Below are positions 33,600 through 45,869 of a stretch of DNA of 64,000 nt, piece after piece. The stretch comes from Saccopteryx bilineata (lineage: Eukaryota; Chordata; Mammalia; Chiroptera; Emballonuridae), in assembly GCF_036850765.1 (NCBI RefSeq), contig NC_089495.1:65820410-65884409 (forward strand), written 5' to 3'. The position numbers and the translations under genes were made by a program. The notes below the pieces were generated by a model. It searched no databases and was not told the origin of the DNA. It was given only the letters and a program-made list of their open reading frames with translations. Within the stretch, counting starts at the first letter, position 1, and each line of letters begins with the position of its first letter.

Positions 33600-35330
33600 G
33601 ATAATAGAAAAAAATGAAACAAGTCCATCTTCCTAAGTAGGGTCATGAGAGGGATGCTCAAGATGAAGGTCTTCCGGGTAGTGGGCACCTCTGTTTCTCC
33701 ACCATCAAACATTGGGCTATTTGTCAACTTCACTAGACTGGGCTTAAATGTATGTCTGTCACCATTTATGAACATAACAACCTTCATAGAACAGTGAACA
33801 CTTTCGGCTATGTTTTCTAAATCTCAGGCAGAGTCTCTTTTGGTCATTTCTAACTTGGAATCATAGAGAGAAAGTTTGAGAAAACTAGCTTTCATCTTAA
33901 CTGGGTTGATATTAGCATAATTTAGGAAACCAATTATGCATTAAGCTTAAAAAAGGGTAGACTGCCCTTGCTGTCACTATAGCATTGCTGAAATGTTAAC
34001 ATTTTCTATACTTCTCTTCCTTAACTTGATGAGAATAAATTATGCCAACAAGATTATATTCTTTATCTAATATAATTGTAACTTACATTTTGATATTTAA
34101 GAATCAAAGGAATTAAATTCAATTTCTAGAGTAGAATTTTAAGTATAAAATCTATATTTAATAGCCTCTGAGTATAACCTTTAACTTTGAGCTTGTGCTG
34201 ACCGTCAAATTAATAAACTTCATCTGTCATAAGAAATAATATTTCTTTTTCTTGAGTATAATGTCTAGTATGAAAATGTTCTCTATTGATTAATTCACTT
34301 AGCGGATTGGTGTGGCTACTCATCTCGGCAGAGGTTATTTTGCCTCATTTTTTCCTATGGCTGCATTAAAAATGTATAATAAAATAGTCTCTGGCAGAAC
34401 AGATTCAAACCCAAGGCAAAGGTTGATATTTTTCCTCGCTGGTTTCACTTAAAATTCATGACCACAAACCTCAGATAGGAACTTGATGATGACTAAAAAT
34501 CTACTATGTCTCTCTACTATAATCATTACCCACTTAAGAGACTGATCTATACCCTTAGCTCTTTCTTCAATATCCAACTGCTGTATTTCTTTCTTCTCAA
34601 CTAAAAACTCCATTTCAGATTGTTTGAGAAAATAAAAGTATCCCGGGAGGAACTCTCTCAAATTCTTATCCCTAAATCGCAAAGCCAACCTTTGTCTAAA
34701 ATTATGATCTCAGTCTTCCCTCCTGTTAAATAGGAAAATTAGCCCAGCTCCCTCAAGGTCCTAACACTCCACTTACCCTCTAGATTTAACTCTCATAAGT
34801 CTTTATTTTATCTCTAGTTCGCATCTAAAACTGAACACAACTTCAATGAAACAAATGATTTCCTCCACCTAGGTTTATTAATCTGACAATGAATGATTCT
34901 TGTTCTGAAATTAGAACCACTGTCTCTGTTTAAGCCTCAGACTCACAAATCACTCTTGAATTCTCTCTGTAGTTCATCCAGCCAACTAGTAAATTCACAC
35001 AGAACTCAAAAAATATATGCCAAGTTCATCAATTTCTCTTTCTACACATTGCTACTAGCCTAACCAAGTCTCAGTCATTTCCATCTTCAACATCTGCCAT
35101 AATTTTCTGACTGATTTGTCTCAGTTCACCTAGCACAGGTATTTCTCTTGGCTCAAGCCATGCTAATTTACCTGATTATTTACTGGAGCCATGTGAATAT
35201 GCAGAGTTATTTATCATGTATTTTTAATAAAATAAACTCTAGTGTGAGTCAATATAATTTCACTGTTTTTAAGGCACATCACTTCATGGTCCCTTCAAAC
35301 ACTTCTGGTTACTGTGCCCTTAAAAAATCT
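33600..35330. other. Unique non-coding sequence
   Basis: Mostly AT-rich with no gene recognised. The reverse frame 34449-34688 (79 codons, charged) has no motif, neighbours or supporting signals, and I treat it as chance. Confidence 0.55.
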
Positions 35331-35333
35331 CTT

Positions 35334-35685
35334 GCCTGACCAGGCAGTGGTGCAGTGGATAGAGCATCGGACTTGGATGTGGAAAACCCAGGTTTGAGAC
35401 CTCAAGGTCACCAGCTTGAGCATGAGCTCATCTGGTTTGAGCAAGGCTCACCAGCTTGAGCCCAAGCTCGCTGGTTCGAGCAAGGGGTCACTCAGTCTGC
35501 TGTAGCCCCCCGGTCAAGGCACATATGAGAAATCAATCAATGAACAACTAAGGAGCCGCAATGAAGACTTGATGTTTCTCATCTCTCTCCCTTCCTGTCT
35601 GTCTGTACCTATCTGTCCCTCTCTCTGACTCTATCTCTGCCAAAGAAAAACAAAAACAAAAACAAACAAACAAACAAACAAAAAA
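35334..35685 (+). mobile_element. SINE-2 copy
   Basis: Full-length: gcctgaccaggcagtggtgc head, body with agcttgag modules, 'caatcaatgaacaactaagg', and a (CAAAA)n tail at 35642-35685. No convincing TSD. Confidence 0.92.
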
Positions 35686-35689
35686 CTAT

Positions 35690-36275
35690 TTTTTTCAAAT
35701 GTTTCTATAACCAGAGGTGGCTACAAAGTCTATGATAAAGTATATCCACAAACTTAATGGGGCACATGTGAAGTATTTCACTCTTCTGAACTATAATGTG
35801 AGAAGTCAAAGATTAATATGCTATAATCATAGGCCAAGAGAAAACTCACTTAAAAACACTCTCACCAAACTCTGTACTACTTGGAGCACAAGGGTGAGTT
35901 TTGTAGTAGAATAAACATGTATCTGGCAAATGATACACTGGTTTCCTCTTTTTTGTAAGAATAAACTATCTGTATGTTTCCTTGGGAGAACTTCTACTTG
36001 ATACAGTATAACAAGAACTGCTTTCTTCTTTCAGTACCCTTCTTAGAGACTGATGGTATTTATTTGGTTTCTGGTATTTTTCCATATCACTACCAGGCAG
36101 TTAGTTGGGTGATCCAACTACTGGTACAACAACAGCTATATGAACTTAAGTGCTTGGTGTTCATTTGAGACTCTAGTTCCTGTTTTTATTTATTAACTCC
36201 AATGTTGAGACAATAGAAGTCTTTCTAAAGATATACTACTATTTTTATTAATGTGCTGATAAAATATAATTTTGT
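35690..36275. other. Unique non-coding sequence
   Basis: No gene or recognised repeat. Confidence 0.55.
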
Positions 36276-36279
36276 TCAT

Positions 36280-36780
36280 AAAAATTATAAATGCCATAAA
36301 GACAAGGACTATACCTGTGTTGTCTAGCAGTTGTTTCTCATTTTTTAAAATCAGTGAATGGGCGTCGGCTTGGCGTGCAGGAGTCCTGGGTTTAATTCCC
36401 AGCCAGGGCACACATGAGAAGCACCCAACTGCTTCTCCACCCCTCCCCCTCTCTTTCCTCTCTGTCTCTCTCTTCCCCTCCCGCAGCCAAGACTCCATTG
36501 GAGCAAAGTTGGCCTGGGTGCTGAGGATGGCTCTATGGCCTCTGCCTCAGGCACTAGAATGGCCTGGTTGCAACAGAGCGACACCCCAGATGAGCAGAGC
36601 ATCGCCCCCTGGTAAGCATGCCGGGTAGATCCCGGTCGGGCGCATGCGGGAGTCTGTCTGACTGCCTCCCTATTTCCAACTTCAGAAAAATACAAAAAAA
36701 TAAAATAAAAAATAAAAATAAAATCAGTGAATGGATATATTTGTTAAGTGAGTAATTGTTAAATGAATAAAATGATGGAG
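36280..36780 (+). mobile_element. Possible L2 3' end, split by SINE-1
   Basis: 'gccataaagacaaggactat' followed by cctgtgttgtctagcag before, and 'atatttgttaagtgagtaa' plus ttgttaaatgaataaa after the SINE, recall the L2 3' end (gagggcagggac ... aatatttgttgaatgaatga). Weak. Confidence 0.4.
36362..36718 (+). mobile_element. SINE-1 copy, 5'-truncated
   Basis: Begins gcgtcggcttggcgtgcagg, so about 32 bp of the tRNA-like head, with most of the A box, are missing, yet the copy is flanked by a TSD (aaaatcagtgaatgg, 36347-36361 and about 36720-36734). The truncation therefore happened during retrotransposition and not by later deletion. Confidence 0.94.
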
Positions 36781-37049
36781 AAATGATGAATGAATATCAT
36801 AGTAAACTATACTAATAAAATGTGAGTTAGTTAATGGCTGGGATTTTATCTGTCAGCTTACCAATTTTTCTCTTAGTATCTGTACTATGTATCTAGCAGG
36901 TATTAGTCAGAAGATTTAATTTGAATTACAGACTAGACATATTGACCTGACAATTACAAGCATATGAGATGTATCTGAGTCTGTTTCATATCCAGAGAAA
37001 GAATGTAAAATAGTAAATGGGTCAAAACAGAAATCTTAGATTTATACTG

Positions 37050-37200
37050 ACAGCAGTTAATATTTATAGAGTATTTACTCTTTATCAAGAATGATAATAA
37101 GCAATTTTCATGAAAGACCTAATTTATTCTAAGTTTTATAGCTGAAAAACTAAAGATTAAAGAGGTTAAAATATCACCTTGGAGACATTATTTCTATTTG
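37050..37200 (-). mobile_element. Probable MIR fragment
   Basis: 'ttaatatttatagagtattt', then actctttatcaagaa, and 'tatagctgaaaaactaaaga' followed by ttaaagaggttaaa, track the reverse MIR pattern (tattgagcacttactatgtgcc ... gatgaggaaactgag...agaggttaag). Confidence 0.55.
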
Positions 37201-38440
37201 TAGAAGCCAAAATTAACCTATAGAAAGGCTGCATTTAATGAGCTCACCTTTTTAACTGCAACATTCTTCTGCTTTTCTCAGAAAGAACTGGGCAAAAGAA
37301 AAAAAAGGAAAGTGAAATATACAGCATAAAAATCAGTAAAATTTAATATTATGGCATTCAGGGACTTGGCCCTTTCCATATTTTAAATTTCTCTCTCTCT
37401 CTCTCTTTTTTTTTTTTTTTGTAACCCTGACAGGTTTCCTATTCATTCTCTAACAGTGGAGTGTAGCTCTGAAAATTATACAGTAGTTGGGTTCTAATAT
37501 CTTCACTTATTTTTGTCAGGTCTTATCACTGCAAATTTGTTCCATAACTCAGTGAAAATTATAAAAATTATTGGTTATTAATATTTATAGATTATGAATA
37601 TATATAATAAACTGACCCCTGAGTAATTACTTGATAACAAACCTCAGATATAAGCATTTTCAGAACTATTAACCAAACTTATTTACATTTTTTCTGGTGT
37701 ATACCTAAAATATTGTCACAAGCATTCAAATTCTAGAAAGTTACACTCTTTCTTTCACCTTTTTCCTGTATTACTAGCAATGGAGCAAGATTACAACCCC
37801 TATCTAGTTCACAAGACCTCAGATAGCCAATTGTGCCAATCGGTATTTTCCTGGGAGTGTCGCAAAGTAGAACCATAGAAGAAATTCAGTATTACTCATA
37901 GTGGCTGAAACCCTTACATATAACACAAGAAAACTGTCAATATCCAAGTTTGGCCAGGTGAAACAGAGAAGTTGATTTTTGAAAAAAAAAAGAAGAAAAT
38001 TAATGAGAATTCTCACAAACACGAGCAGAAATCAAAGAGGAAATGAGAGACCTGTTGACACAGGTATCACTGACTCTAACTCTTTTCTGAGGTCTAGAAA
38101 GATTCCTGCTGTTGAGTTCTGTGAGATGCCCCAGTATGTTCCAACAAGTTTCTCTTTAAAATGAAATTAGTGCAACTTACTTTCAGTTATTATATTTAGC
38201 AGAATGCTAACTAATACATGTTCTTTAGATATTCCCTGAGTTGCATTTTTGGAATTTGAGTCTGCAGTTTCTTTTGTTCCTGGGCACAGTTTGGGTCTCA
38301 TGTTAAACTGAAATAAATTTTCCTTCCTTGCTTGCTCTGTGTTTTAGCAAAAGAAAAAAAAAAAACTATATCACTTCTTACACTGAAATCTGCTGCACTA
38401 TTTATCATGGCTGTTATATTGTAGTCACTTATGTGTGCTT
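37200..38440. other. Non-coding sequence, possible ancient LTR pieces
   Basis: No gene. A CT/T-rich tract lies at 37390-37420. 37760-38220 ends in 'gctaactaatacatg', as some MaLR LTRs do, but nothing else is convincing. Confidence 0.4.
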
Positions 38441-38580
38441 ATCTCCTGAAAAACTCTAAGTTCCTTTCCTGGAAGGACAAGGCAATACTTTATCCATCAT
38501 TCGATTACTGTTAATATCTAGAGTAGTGCTTGGTACAGGAGTGGGCTTACATAAAATATTTATTAAACTCTTCTGTATGC
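38440..38580 (+). mobile_element. L2 3' end
   Basis: 'atctcctgaaaaactctaag' then ttcctttcctggaaggacaaggc, 'tagagtagtgcttggtacag' and ataaaatatttattaaac follow the L2 3' end in order (ctgtaagctccttgagggcaggg ... cctagcacagtgcctggcac ... aataaatatttgttgaa). Confidence 0.65.
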
Positions 38581-38588
38581 TTTTAATA

Positions 38589-38666
38589 TACTGCTCACAA
38601 AAATTAGAAGATAACATTATTGCTTCGTACTCATTTTGAAATATCCTCTAATTTTTGTGAGCCGTA
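38589..38666. mobile_element. 78 bp mariner-type MITE
   Basis: Inverted repeats of 25 bp: left tactgctcacaaaaattaga-agata; right, complemented, tacggctcacaaaaattaga-ggata, two mismatches. TA on both sides (38587-38588 and 38667-38668). The 28 bp centre is unique. The TA target and TIR form indicate a Tc1/mariner-derived MITE. Confidence 0.9.
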
Positions 38667-38869
38667 TATATCATTTTAATTATAAATATATTAAGGAATT
38701 AAAGTGTTGATATTATTTCATCAAATCCAATAAAGTTTTTACTATGTTCAATGAACAATATAATAGTTCCCAGAAGGTGACCTATCTATCCTAATAAGGT
38801 CATTGTTAAATGGTGTAAGAAGCTATATATTAATATAACTGCAATTTATGATTTAAAAAAAAGAATTGA

Positions 38870-38990
38870 GAGTTCCTTTAACTACAGGCTATGTTCCAAG
38901 GCTCACTGTAAAAAAGTAATTCATGCATGTTATCATTGTAATAACTTTCTTCAATTATTGGATGACTCTGCTTTACAGTTTATCATGTGA
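38870..38990 (-). mobile_element. Possible MIR fragment
   Basis: 'aggctatgttccaaggctca' followed by 'cattgtaataac' resembles the reverse MIR (ccaggcactgttctaagcgc ... tcctcacaac). Weak. Confidence 0.35.
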
Positions 38991-40770
38991 CCAGGCAGTT
39001 CATAAACTTTCCAGTTACTGGAAAATTATTAAAACTATGTACTAATTCAAGATATTGCCATAATATTTAAAATACATACCATTAAAAATAATTTAAATCA
39101 TTTTTCACAAGTTTGAGTCAGTAATTAAACCATATTCACTTCACAGATTATTTTATTTTTCTATTGCAGATTTTTGACCCTTTGATTATAAGTGCTAGCA
39201 CAACTTTGATGGCAAAATATATAATCAGAACAAATGAGAACAAATACTTGACAAAAATCTAAGGTATTTAACAATTTGAACTGGGAGAGAACTGAGAAGT
39301 TAAGATTGAGAGAGGTGTGAATTTCCGGAAATCAGCAAAGCAATCAAGAGTGAAAATAAATGTCTAGTAAATAATAATAGATAATTATAATCATATTAAA
39401 CCATTCCCAAAGGAGAACAGGAGACAGAAGTCATTAGTATAGAAGATATTTTAGTACCTTATGGAACATGAAAAGCTGCTGATAGTATCTATTTGTCTTG
39501 TGTATCTATTTACCTTAATTATATTCCATGGTCTACTGAGAGGAGAAAATGAGGAAAATAGTATTTTATCAATCACAATTCAGTGGGAAACTAAGTCTGT
39601 TTTTTGTGATTTGTCCACTAGCTATATTATCAGCAGTCACTTTCTACCTACCCTTCCCCACCCCCACTCATGGGTGTTCCACTTCAGCAAACTCAAGAAG
39701 AAATTTAAAAATTCTTAGTTTATAAATACATACTTAAGAAAATTAATCAGTCTGTAATATTAAAAATAGAGCTTAAATTCTGATAATTTATTTAGTCATT
39801 CATTATACTTTGTTCTCTAATATTTTGTCTTCTTGTTTCTTTTTTCTTTAGTGTACAATTTTATACTAATTTTGCCAAGCTATTAGTACTGTTTCCTTGT
39901 TTCTCAAACACTGTTCCTCAAAACTATAAATCAGGCCAGATCCCTTCTATCACCAGCATGTTGCAAGATGGAGAGAGAGAGAGTTGGGGTGGGGAACACA
40001 GGGGAGGGGAGAAGAATTATTGTTCTTTTGCAGTTTGGTGACTTTTGAAAGATTCTGATACTATAGGTTAGAGCTGTCACTAAAGATGGTCATTTAAAAT
40101 AGATGAGAGTTGCATGACAAATACTTCTTACAATTTATACTTAATTTTTTTATTTGTCAGAAGAAAAGAGAAAGATACATTACCTATGAAGAGAGTAGCT
40201 GTAATAACTATACACAAAAATAACAATAGTTATTTCTGAGAAATGGAATGTTGTGGTGAGCAGTAGATCTTAATTTTTATTTTGTGTTTAGACTTGTGAA
40301 ATCTATATATCCCTATCTCTATATATACATATTTATATCTATATCTATAGCTATATATGCTAAAAGCATGTAGTATACTGATAATTAAAAATAAAATATA
40401 ATTAGCTAGATATTAATAGCAGAAACAGTTTGTTAAGGCATATGATCAAGGCAACAAATCCTCCAATAAGAATCAAGACACAAAATCAGAATAAATGAAA
40501 CTGCATCATTCTCGCCAAGCAGAACATTTGTAGCAAACAGTTTTCCTTGGCTCAAAAACTTTTATATGACTGTCACTGAAATAGAAGCAATAATCTTATT
40601 GATAAATAGAAACAAAATTTGAAGTAGTAGTTTGATGCAGCAAAAGAAAATAATGTGTTATGGTAGGTTGTTATGGAAAATCCTTATGATATTTTGCCTT
40701 TCCACGGAACCTGAAAAGACATTTTTTCAGTTGCATATGTTGTGTACTTATATGTAATCATAAAACCATG
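38990..40770. other. Unique AT-rich non-coding sequence
   Basis: No gene recognised. The frame 39461-39718 (85 codons) starts MEHEKLLIVS and has a hydrophobic N-terminal stretch, but nothing in its composition or surroundings supports a gene. Confidence 0.55.
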
Positions 40771-40779
40771 TGTTTCACA

Positions 40780-40890
40780 TGTCTTCAAATTTTGTCTCCA
40801 CCGCTTATTGTTTGTGAACTGGGGCACATCGTTTAATCTCAAGTGTCAGTTTCTCATTAGAAAAGTCAGAACAAGAACAGCATTTAACTT
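40780..40890 (+). mobile_element. MIR fragment
   Basis: 'ccgcttattgtttgtgaact' followed by ggggcacatcgtttaatctc and 'gtcagtttctcattagaaaa' follows forward MIR (ccacttactagctgtgtgac...gggcaagttacttaacctctc...cagtttcctcatctgtaaaa). Confidence 0.68.
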
Positions 40891-41246
40891 ATATATCAAA
40901 TTAAATATTTTATGTTTATTGCCATGAGTGTACACATTTCAGAATTTTTTAAATATCTTATTTTAAGAAGAGAAATTAAAACTTATATTAGCTCGGATAT
41001 ATTACTAAATATAATGAATACGTAGAAAAATATCAAACTCCTGGTGAGTCATTCTGTGATATAAATTTCAAAACATGTTTACTATCCTCTGTAAAGTATT
41101 AATTTAGGAAAATGTCCTAGAAGCAGTGAATTCAATGTATTCTCCACTAGATTGTTTCACATCCAGAATTTGATTTGCAGTACTCAAAAAGTGCTAATTT
41201 TTTTATGTGAAAAATGAAAATTAGAGAGTAACCTTAGATGAAGAGA

Positions 41247-41581
41247 TTAGACCTAGTGTGTGGAAATCCCAAGTTTGATTCCCAGTCAGGGTACACAGGA
41301 GAAGTGCCCATCTGCTTCCCTACCCCAGGACTTCTCTGTGTCTCTCTGTCTCTCTCTTGCTCTCCTCCAGCCATGGCTCAATTGGAGTGAGTTGGCCCTG
41401 GGTGCTGAGGATGGCTCCATGGCCTCCATCTCAGGCTCTAAGAAGCACTTGGAGGAGCAGTGCCCCAGTGAAGTATCATCCCCTAGTGGGCTTGCTGGGT
41501 GGATTCTGGTAGGGGAGCATGGTGGAGTTTGTCTCTGCCTCCTCTCCTCTCACTGAATAAATAATGATTATAACAATAATA
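41247..41581 (+). mobile_element. SINE-1 copy, 5'-truncated, old
   Basis: Starts at the 'ttagacctagtgtgtgga' part, missing the A box, much like the copy at 36362. The B box is decayed (aagtttgattccc). It ends in ctcactgaataaataat. An approximate TSD, atgaagaga/atgaagata, lies at 41238-41246 and 41582-41590. Confidence 0.85.
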
Positions 41582-41589
41582 ATGAAGAT

Positions 41590-42235
41590 AATTTGAGAGT
41601 CATGAATTAAGGCAAGTTGGCTTTAATTCTAAACTCATGGTGGCATAGTATAAATTATAGTAACTATAGGAACATGCTGTGTCTCAATAAGAAACAGGAA
41701 ATAGAGAGAAGTAGCTACCTTGGTCCTCAACCCCATATTAAGCTTATAATCTATTTTGAAATTAAGGTCCCTCAATTTAACATTAATTATGACTTCCAGG
41801 TAATTAGGAAACACTTTTTTATACCCTATTGATCTTTAGGATTTGTTGGTGATCTTCTTGCTGTGCTTTACTACTTTTCTTTGGTGACCTGCTTTCTGGC
41901 CTCCATTTGCAATGAAGGCAAGTGTGACAATAACATTGTCATAAAACGCAACGCCATTCCTCAGAATGCATGCTCACTTATACAATATCTAACAAACATG
42001 TAATTGTTATATTTGGGAAAAAAGAATATACAAAATATAGTGATGGTCTAAACTAGGTTTAGAGTAGTTTGCATGAGAAATAATATAATAATTAATAAAT
42101 AATAATACAAGAGTAACCTCTGTTTTCTGCACTTACAATGATAAACCTACTTTTGCCCACCCCTGTATGTCTCAATGTAGAAGTAAGAGGAGATTAATCA
42201 TAAATATATAATGGTGTATAAATAGGAATTGTTTG
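41590..42235. other. Unique non-coding sequence
   Basis: No gene or recognised repeat. Confidence 0.55.
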
Positions 42236-42518
42236 AAAAGACTGTCTTTTTTTTTTTAAATAAATTTTTATTAATGGTAATGGGATGACATTAATAAATC
42301 AGGGTACATATATTCAAAGAAAACATGTCTAGGTTATTTTGTCATTAAATTGTGTTGCATACCCCTCACCCAAAGTCAGATTGTCCTCCGCCACCCTCTA
42401 TCTAGTTCTCTGTGCCCCTCCCCCTCCCCCTAACTCTCTCCCTCCCTCCCTCCCATGTCCTCCCTCCCCCCACCCCTGGTAACCACCACACTCTTGTCCA
42501 TGTCTCTTAGTCTCGTTT

Positions 42519-43829
42519 TTATGTTCCACCAATGTATGGAATCATGTAGTTCTTGTTTTTTTCTGATTTACTTATTTCACTCCGTATAATGTTATCAAGA
42601 TCCCACCATTTTGCTGTAAATGATCTGATGTCATCATTTCTTATGGCTGAATAGTATTCCATAGTGTATATGTGCCACATCTTCTTTATCCAGTCTTCTA
42701 TTGAAGGGCTTTTTGATTGTTTCAATGTCTTGGCCACTGTGAACAGTGCTGCAATGAACATGGGGCTACATGTGTCTTCACGTATCAATGTTTTTGAGGT
42801 TTTGGGGTATATACCCAGTAGAGGGATTGCTGGGTCATAAGGTAGTTCTATTTTCAGTTTTTTGAGGAACCACCATACTTTCCTCCATAATGGTTGTACT
42901 ACTTTACAGTCCCACCAACAGTGAATGAGGGTTCCTTTTTCTCCACAGCCTCTCCAACATTTGCTATTGCCCATCTTGTTGATAATAGCTATTCTAACAG
43001 GGGTGAGGTGGTATCTCATTGTAGTTTTGATTTGCATTTCTCTAATAACTAATGAAGCTGAGCATCTTTTCATATATCTATTGGCCATTTGTATCTCTTC
43101 CTGGGAGAAGTGTCTGTTCATGTCCTCTTCCCATTTTTTTATTGGATTGTTTGTTTGTTTGTTGTTGAGTTTTATGAGTTCTTTGTAAATTTTGGATATT
43201 AGGCCCTTATCTGAGCTGTTATTTGAAAATATCAGTTCCCATTTAGTTGGCTGTCTGTTTATTTTGATATCAGTTTCTCTTGCTGAGCAAAAACTTTTTA
43301 TTCTGATGTAATCCCATTCATTTATCTTTGCCTTCACTTCTCTTGCCATTGGAGTCAAGTTCATAAAATGTTCTTTAAAACCCAGGTCCATGATTTTAGT
43401 ACCTATGTCTTCTTCTATGTACTTTATTGTTTCAGGTCTTATATTTAGGTCTTTGATCCATTTTGAATTAATTTTAGTACATGGGGACAGGCTGTAGTCG
43501 AGTTTCATTCTTTTGCATGTGGCTTTCCAGTTTTCCCAACACCATTTGTTAAAGAGGCTTTCTTTTCTCTATTGTGTGTTGTTGGCCCCTTTATCAAAGA
43601 TTATTTGACCATATATATGTGGTTTTATTTCTGGGCTTTCTATTCTGTTCCATTGGTCTGAGTGTCTATTTTTCTGCCAATACCATGCTGTTTTGATTAT
43701 CGTGGCCCTATAATATAGTTTAAAGTCAGGTATTGTAATGCCCCCAGCTTCATTCTTTTTCCTTAGGATTGTTCTGGCTATTCGGGGTTTTTTATAGTTC
43801 CATATAAATCTGATGATTTTTTGTTCCAT
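42519..43829 (-). pseudogene. L1 ORF2, C-terminal part
   Basis: Two same-frame pieces, 43829-43569 (86 codons) and 43508-42519 (329 codons), separated by an in-frame stop near 43566. Signatures: [56 protein letters not shown] in the first; the Cys-rich domain and [41 protein letters not shown] in the second, which ends in IPYIGGT. The Cys-rich region carries [18 protein letters not shown], i.e. the C-x3-C-x7-H-x3-C pattern of L1 ORF2p. Confidence 0.93.
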
Positions 43830-43833
43830 TTCT

Positions 43834-44415
43834 TTAAAAAAATCTCATAGGGATTTTGATGGGAATTGCATTAAATTTGTATATTGCTTTGGGTAATATG
43901 GCCATTTTGATTATATTTATTCTTCCTATCCAAGAACAAGGAATATTTTTCCATCTCATTGTATCTTTTTCGATTTCCCTTAACAATGCTTTGTAATTTT
44001 CATTATATAGGTCCTTTACATTTTTTGTTATGTTTATTCCTAGGTATTTTTTTTGTTGTTGTTGCAATCGTGAAGGGGATTATTTTTTTGAGTTCGTTTT
44101 CTAATATTTCATTGTTGGCATATAGAAAGGCTATGGACTTTTGTATGTTAATTTTGTATCCTGCGACCTTACTGTATTGGTTTATTATATCTAATAATCT
44201 TTTTGTGGAGTACTTCAGGTTTTCGATGTATAGGATCATATCATCAGCAAAAAGTGATACCTTTACTTCTTTTCCGATATGGATGCCTTTTATTTCTTTG
44301 TCTTGTCTGATTGCTCTGGCCAGAACTTCTAGCACCACGTTAAATAAGAGTGGAGAGAGTGGACAACCCTGTCTTGTTCCTGATTTAAGGTAGAAAGTCC
44401 TCAGTTTTATGCCGT
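43834..44415 (-). pseudogene. L1 ORF2, reverse transcriptase catalytic part
   Basis: Two overlapping frames, 44338-44003 and 44067-43834, offset by a frameshift between 44003 and 44067. The first contains the RT active-site motif [14 protein letters not shown] with FADD at about 44245. The second holds [16 protein letters not shown] and [20 protein letters not shown]. At 43829-43834 the frame breaks again in a T7 homopolymer on the minus strand, and another shift lies at 44338-44416. Confidence 0.93.
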
Positions 44416-45846
44416 TTAATAGGATGTTGGCTGATGGTTTATCATATATATGGCCTTTATCATGTTGAGATATTTTCCTTCTATACCCATTTTGTTGAGA
44501 GTCTTAAACATAAAATTGTGTTGTATTTTATCAAAAGCCTTTTCTGCATCTATTGATAAGATCATGTGGTTTTTGTTCTTTGTTTTGTTGATATGGTGTA
44601 TTATGTTAACCGTTTTGCGTATGTTGAACCATCCTTGAGATTCTGGGATGAATCCCACTTGATCATGATGTGTTATTTTTTTAATTTGTTGTTGTATTCT
44701 GTTTGCCAGTATTTTGTTTAGTATTTTAGCATCTGTATTCATTAGAGATATTGGTCTGTAGTTTTCTTTCTTTGTGCCATCCTTGCCAGGTTTTGGTATG
44801 AGGATTATGTTGGCCTCATAAAATGTGTTTGGAAGTATTGCTTCTTCTTCAATTTTTTGGAAGACTTTGAGTAGAATAGGAACCAAGTCTTCTTTGAATG
44901 TTTGATAGAATTCACTAGTATAACCGTCTGGGCCTGGACTTTTATTTTTGGGGAGGTTTTTAATAGTTTTTTCTATTTCCTCCCTGCTGATTGGTCTGTT
45001 TAGGCTTTCTGCTTCTTCATGACTCAGTCTAGGAAGGTTGTATTGTTCTAGGAATTTATCCATTTCTTCTAGATTGTTGTATATGGAGGCATATAGTTTT
45101 TCATAGTATTCTACAATAATTCTTTGTATATCTATGATGTCTGTGGTGATCTCTCCTCTTTCATTTTGGATTTTATTTATTTGAGTCCTGTGTCTTTTTT
45201 CCTTGGTGAGTCTTGCCAAGGGTTTGTCAATTTTGTTGATCTTTTCAAAGAACCAGCTCCTTGTTTTATTGATTTTTTCTATAGTTTTTCTGTTCTCTAT
45301 TTCATTTATTTCTGCTCTGATTTTTATTATCTCCTTTCTTCGGCTGGTTTTGGGTTGTCTTTGTTCTTCTTTTTCTAGTTCTTCAAGGTGTGAAGTTAAG
45401 TGGTTTACTTTGACTCTCTCTTGTTTGTTCATATAGGCCTGAAGTGATATGAACTTTCCTCTTATTACTGCTTTTGCTGCATCCCAGAGATTCTGATATG
45501 TCGTATTTTCATTTGTCTGTATATATCTTTTGATCTCTGCGCTTATTTCTTCTTTGACCCATTCATTTTTTAGAAGTATGTTGTTTAGTTTCCACATTTT
45601 TGTGGGTTTTTCCCCCTCTTTTTTGCAGTTGAATTCTAGTTTCAAGGCTTTATGATCAGAAAATATGCTTGGTACAATTTCAATTTTTCTAAATTTGCTG
45701 ATATTGTCTTTGTGGCCCAACATATGGTCAATTCTTGAGAATGTTCCATGTACACTAGAGAAAAATGTATACTCTGTCGCTTTGGGATGAAGTATCCTGT
45801 AGATGTCTATCATATCCAGGTGTTCTAGTATTTCGTTTAAGGCCAC
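44416..45846 (-). pseudogene. L1 ORF2, endonuclease end plus RT fingers, 476 codons open
   Basis: The longest intact frame in the window. It opens within the endonuclease domain ([45 protein letters not shown]: the SDH catalytic triad segment is present) and continues into [70 protein letters not shown]. The first Met is internal to ORF2, so this is a truncated pseudogene and not a host gene. It stops at 44416 by frameshift. Confidence 0.95.
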
Positions 45847-45869
45847 TATATCAAAAAGACTATCTTTTT

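Larger units (their letters stand above)
42252..45853 (-). mobile_element. L1, 3.6 kb, 5'-truncated in the endonuclease domain
   Basis: Minus-strand L1 with poly-T at the 3' end (42247-42258), G-rich 3' UTR (complement of 42410-42480) and ORF2 running 42519-45846. A 16 bp TSD of the form aaaagac(t)(g/a)tcttttt at 42236-42251 and 45854-45869 proves truncation at insertion. It is missing the 5' UTR, ORF1 and the first part of the endonuclease. Many frames on the plus strand here are antisense shadows. Confidence 0.96.

Noticed and set aside
34449..34688. 79-codon reverse frame with charged composition
   Set aside because: No homology, splice or promoter context, and length expected by chance in 64 kb.
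43959..45436. Plus-strand hydrophobic frames (144, 84 and 77 codons) resembling membrane proteins
   Set aside because: Antisense of L1 ORF2; A-rich coding sequence gives Phe/Leu/Ser-rich frames on the complement.
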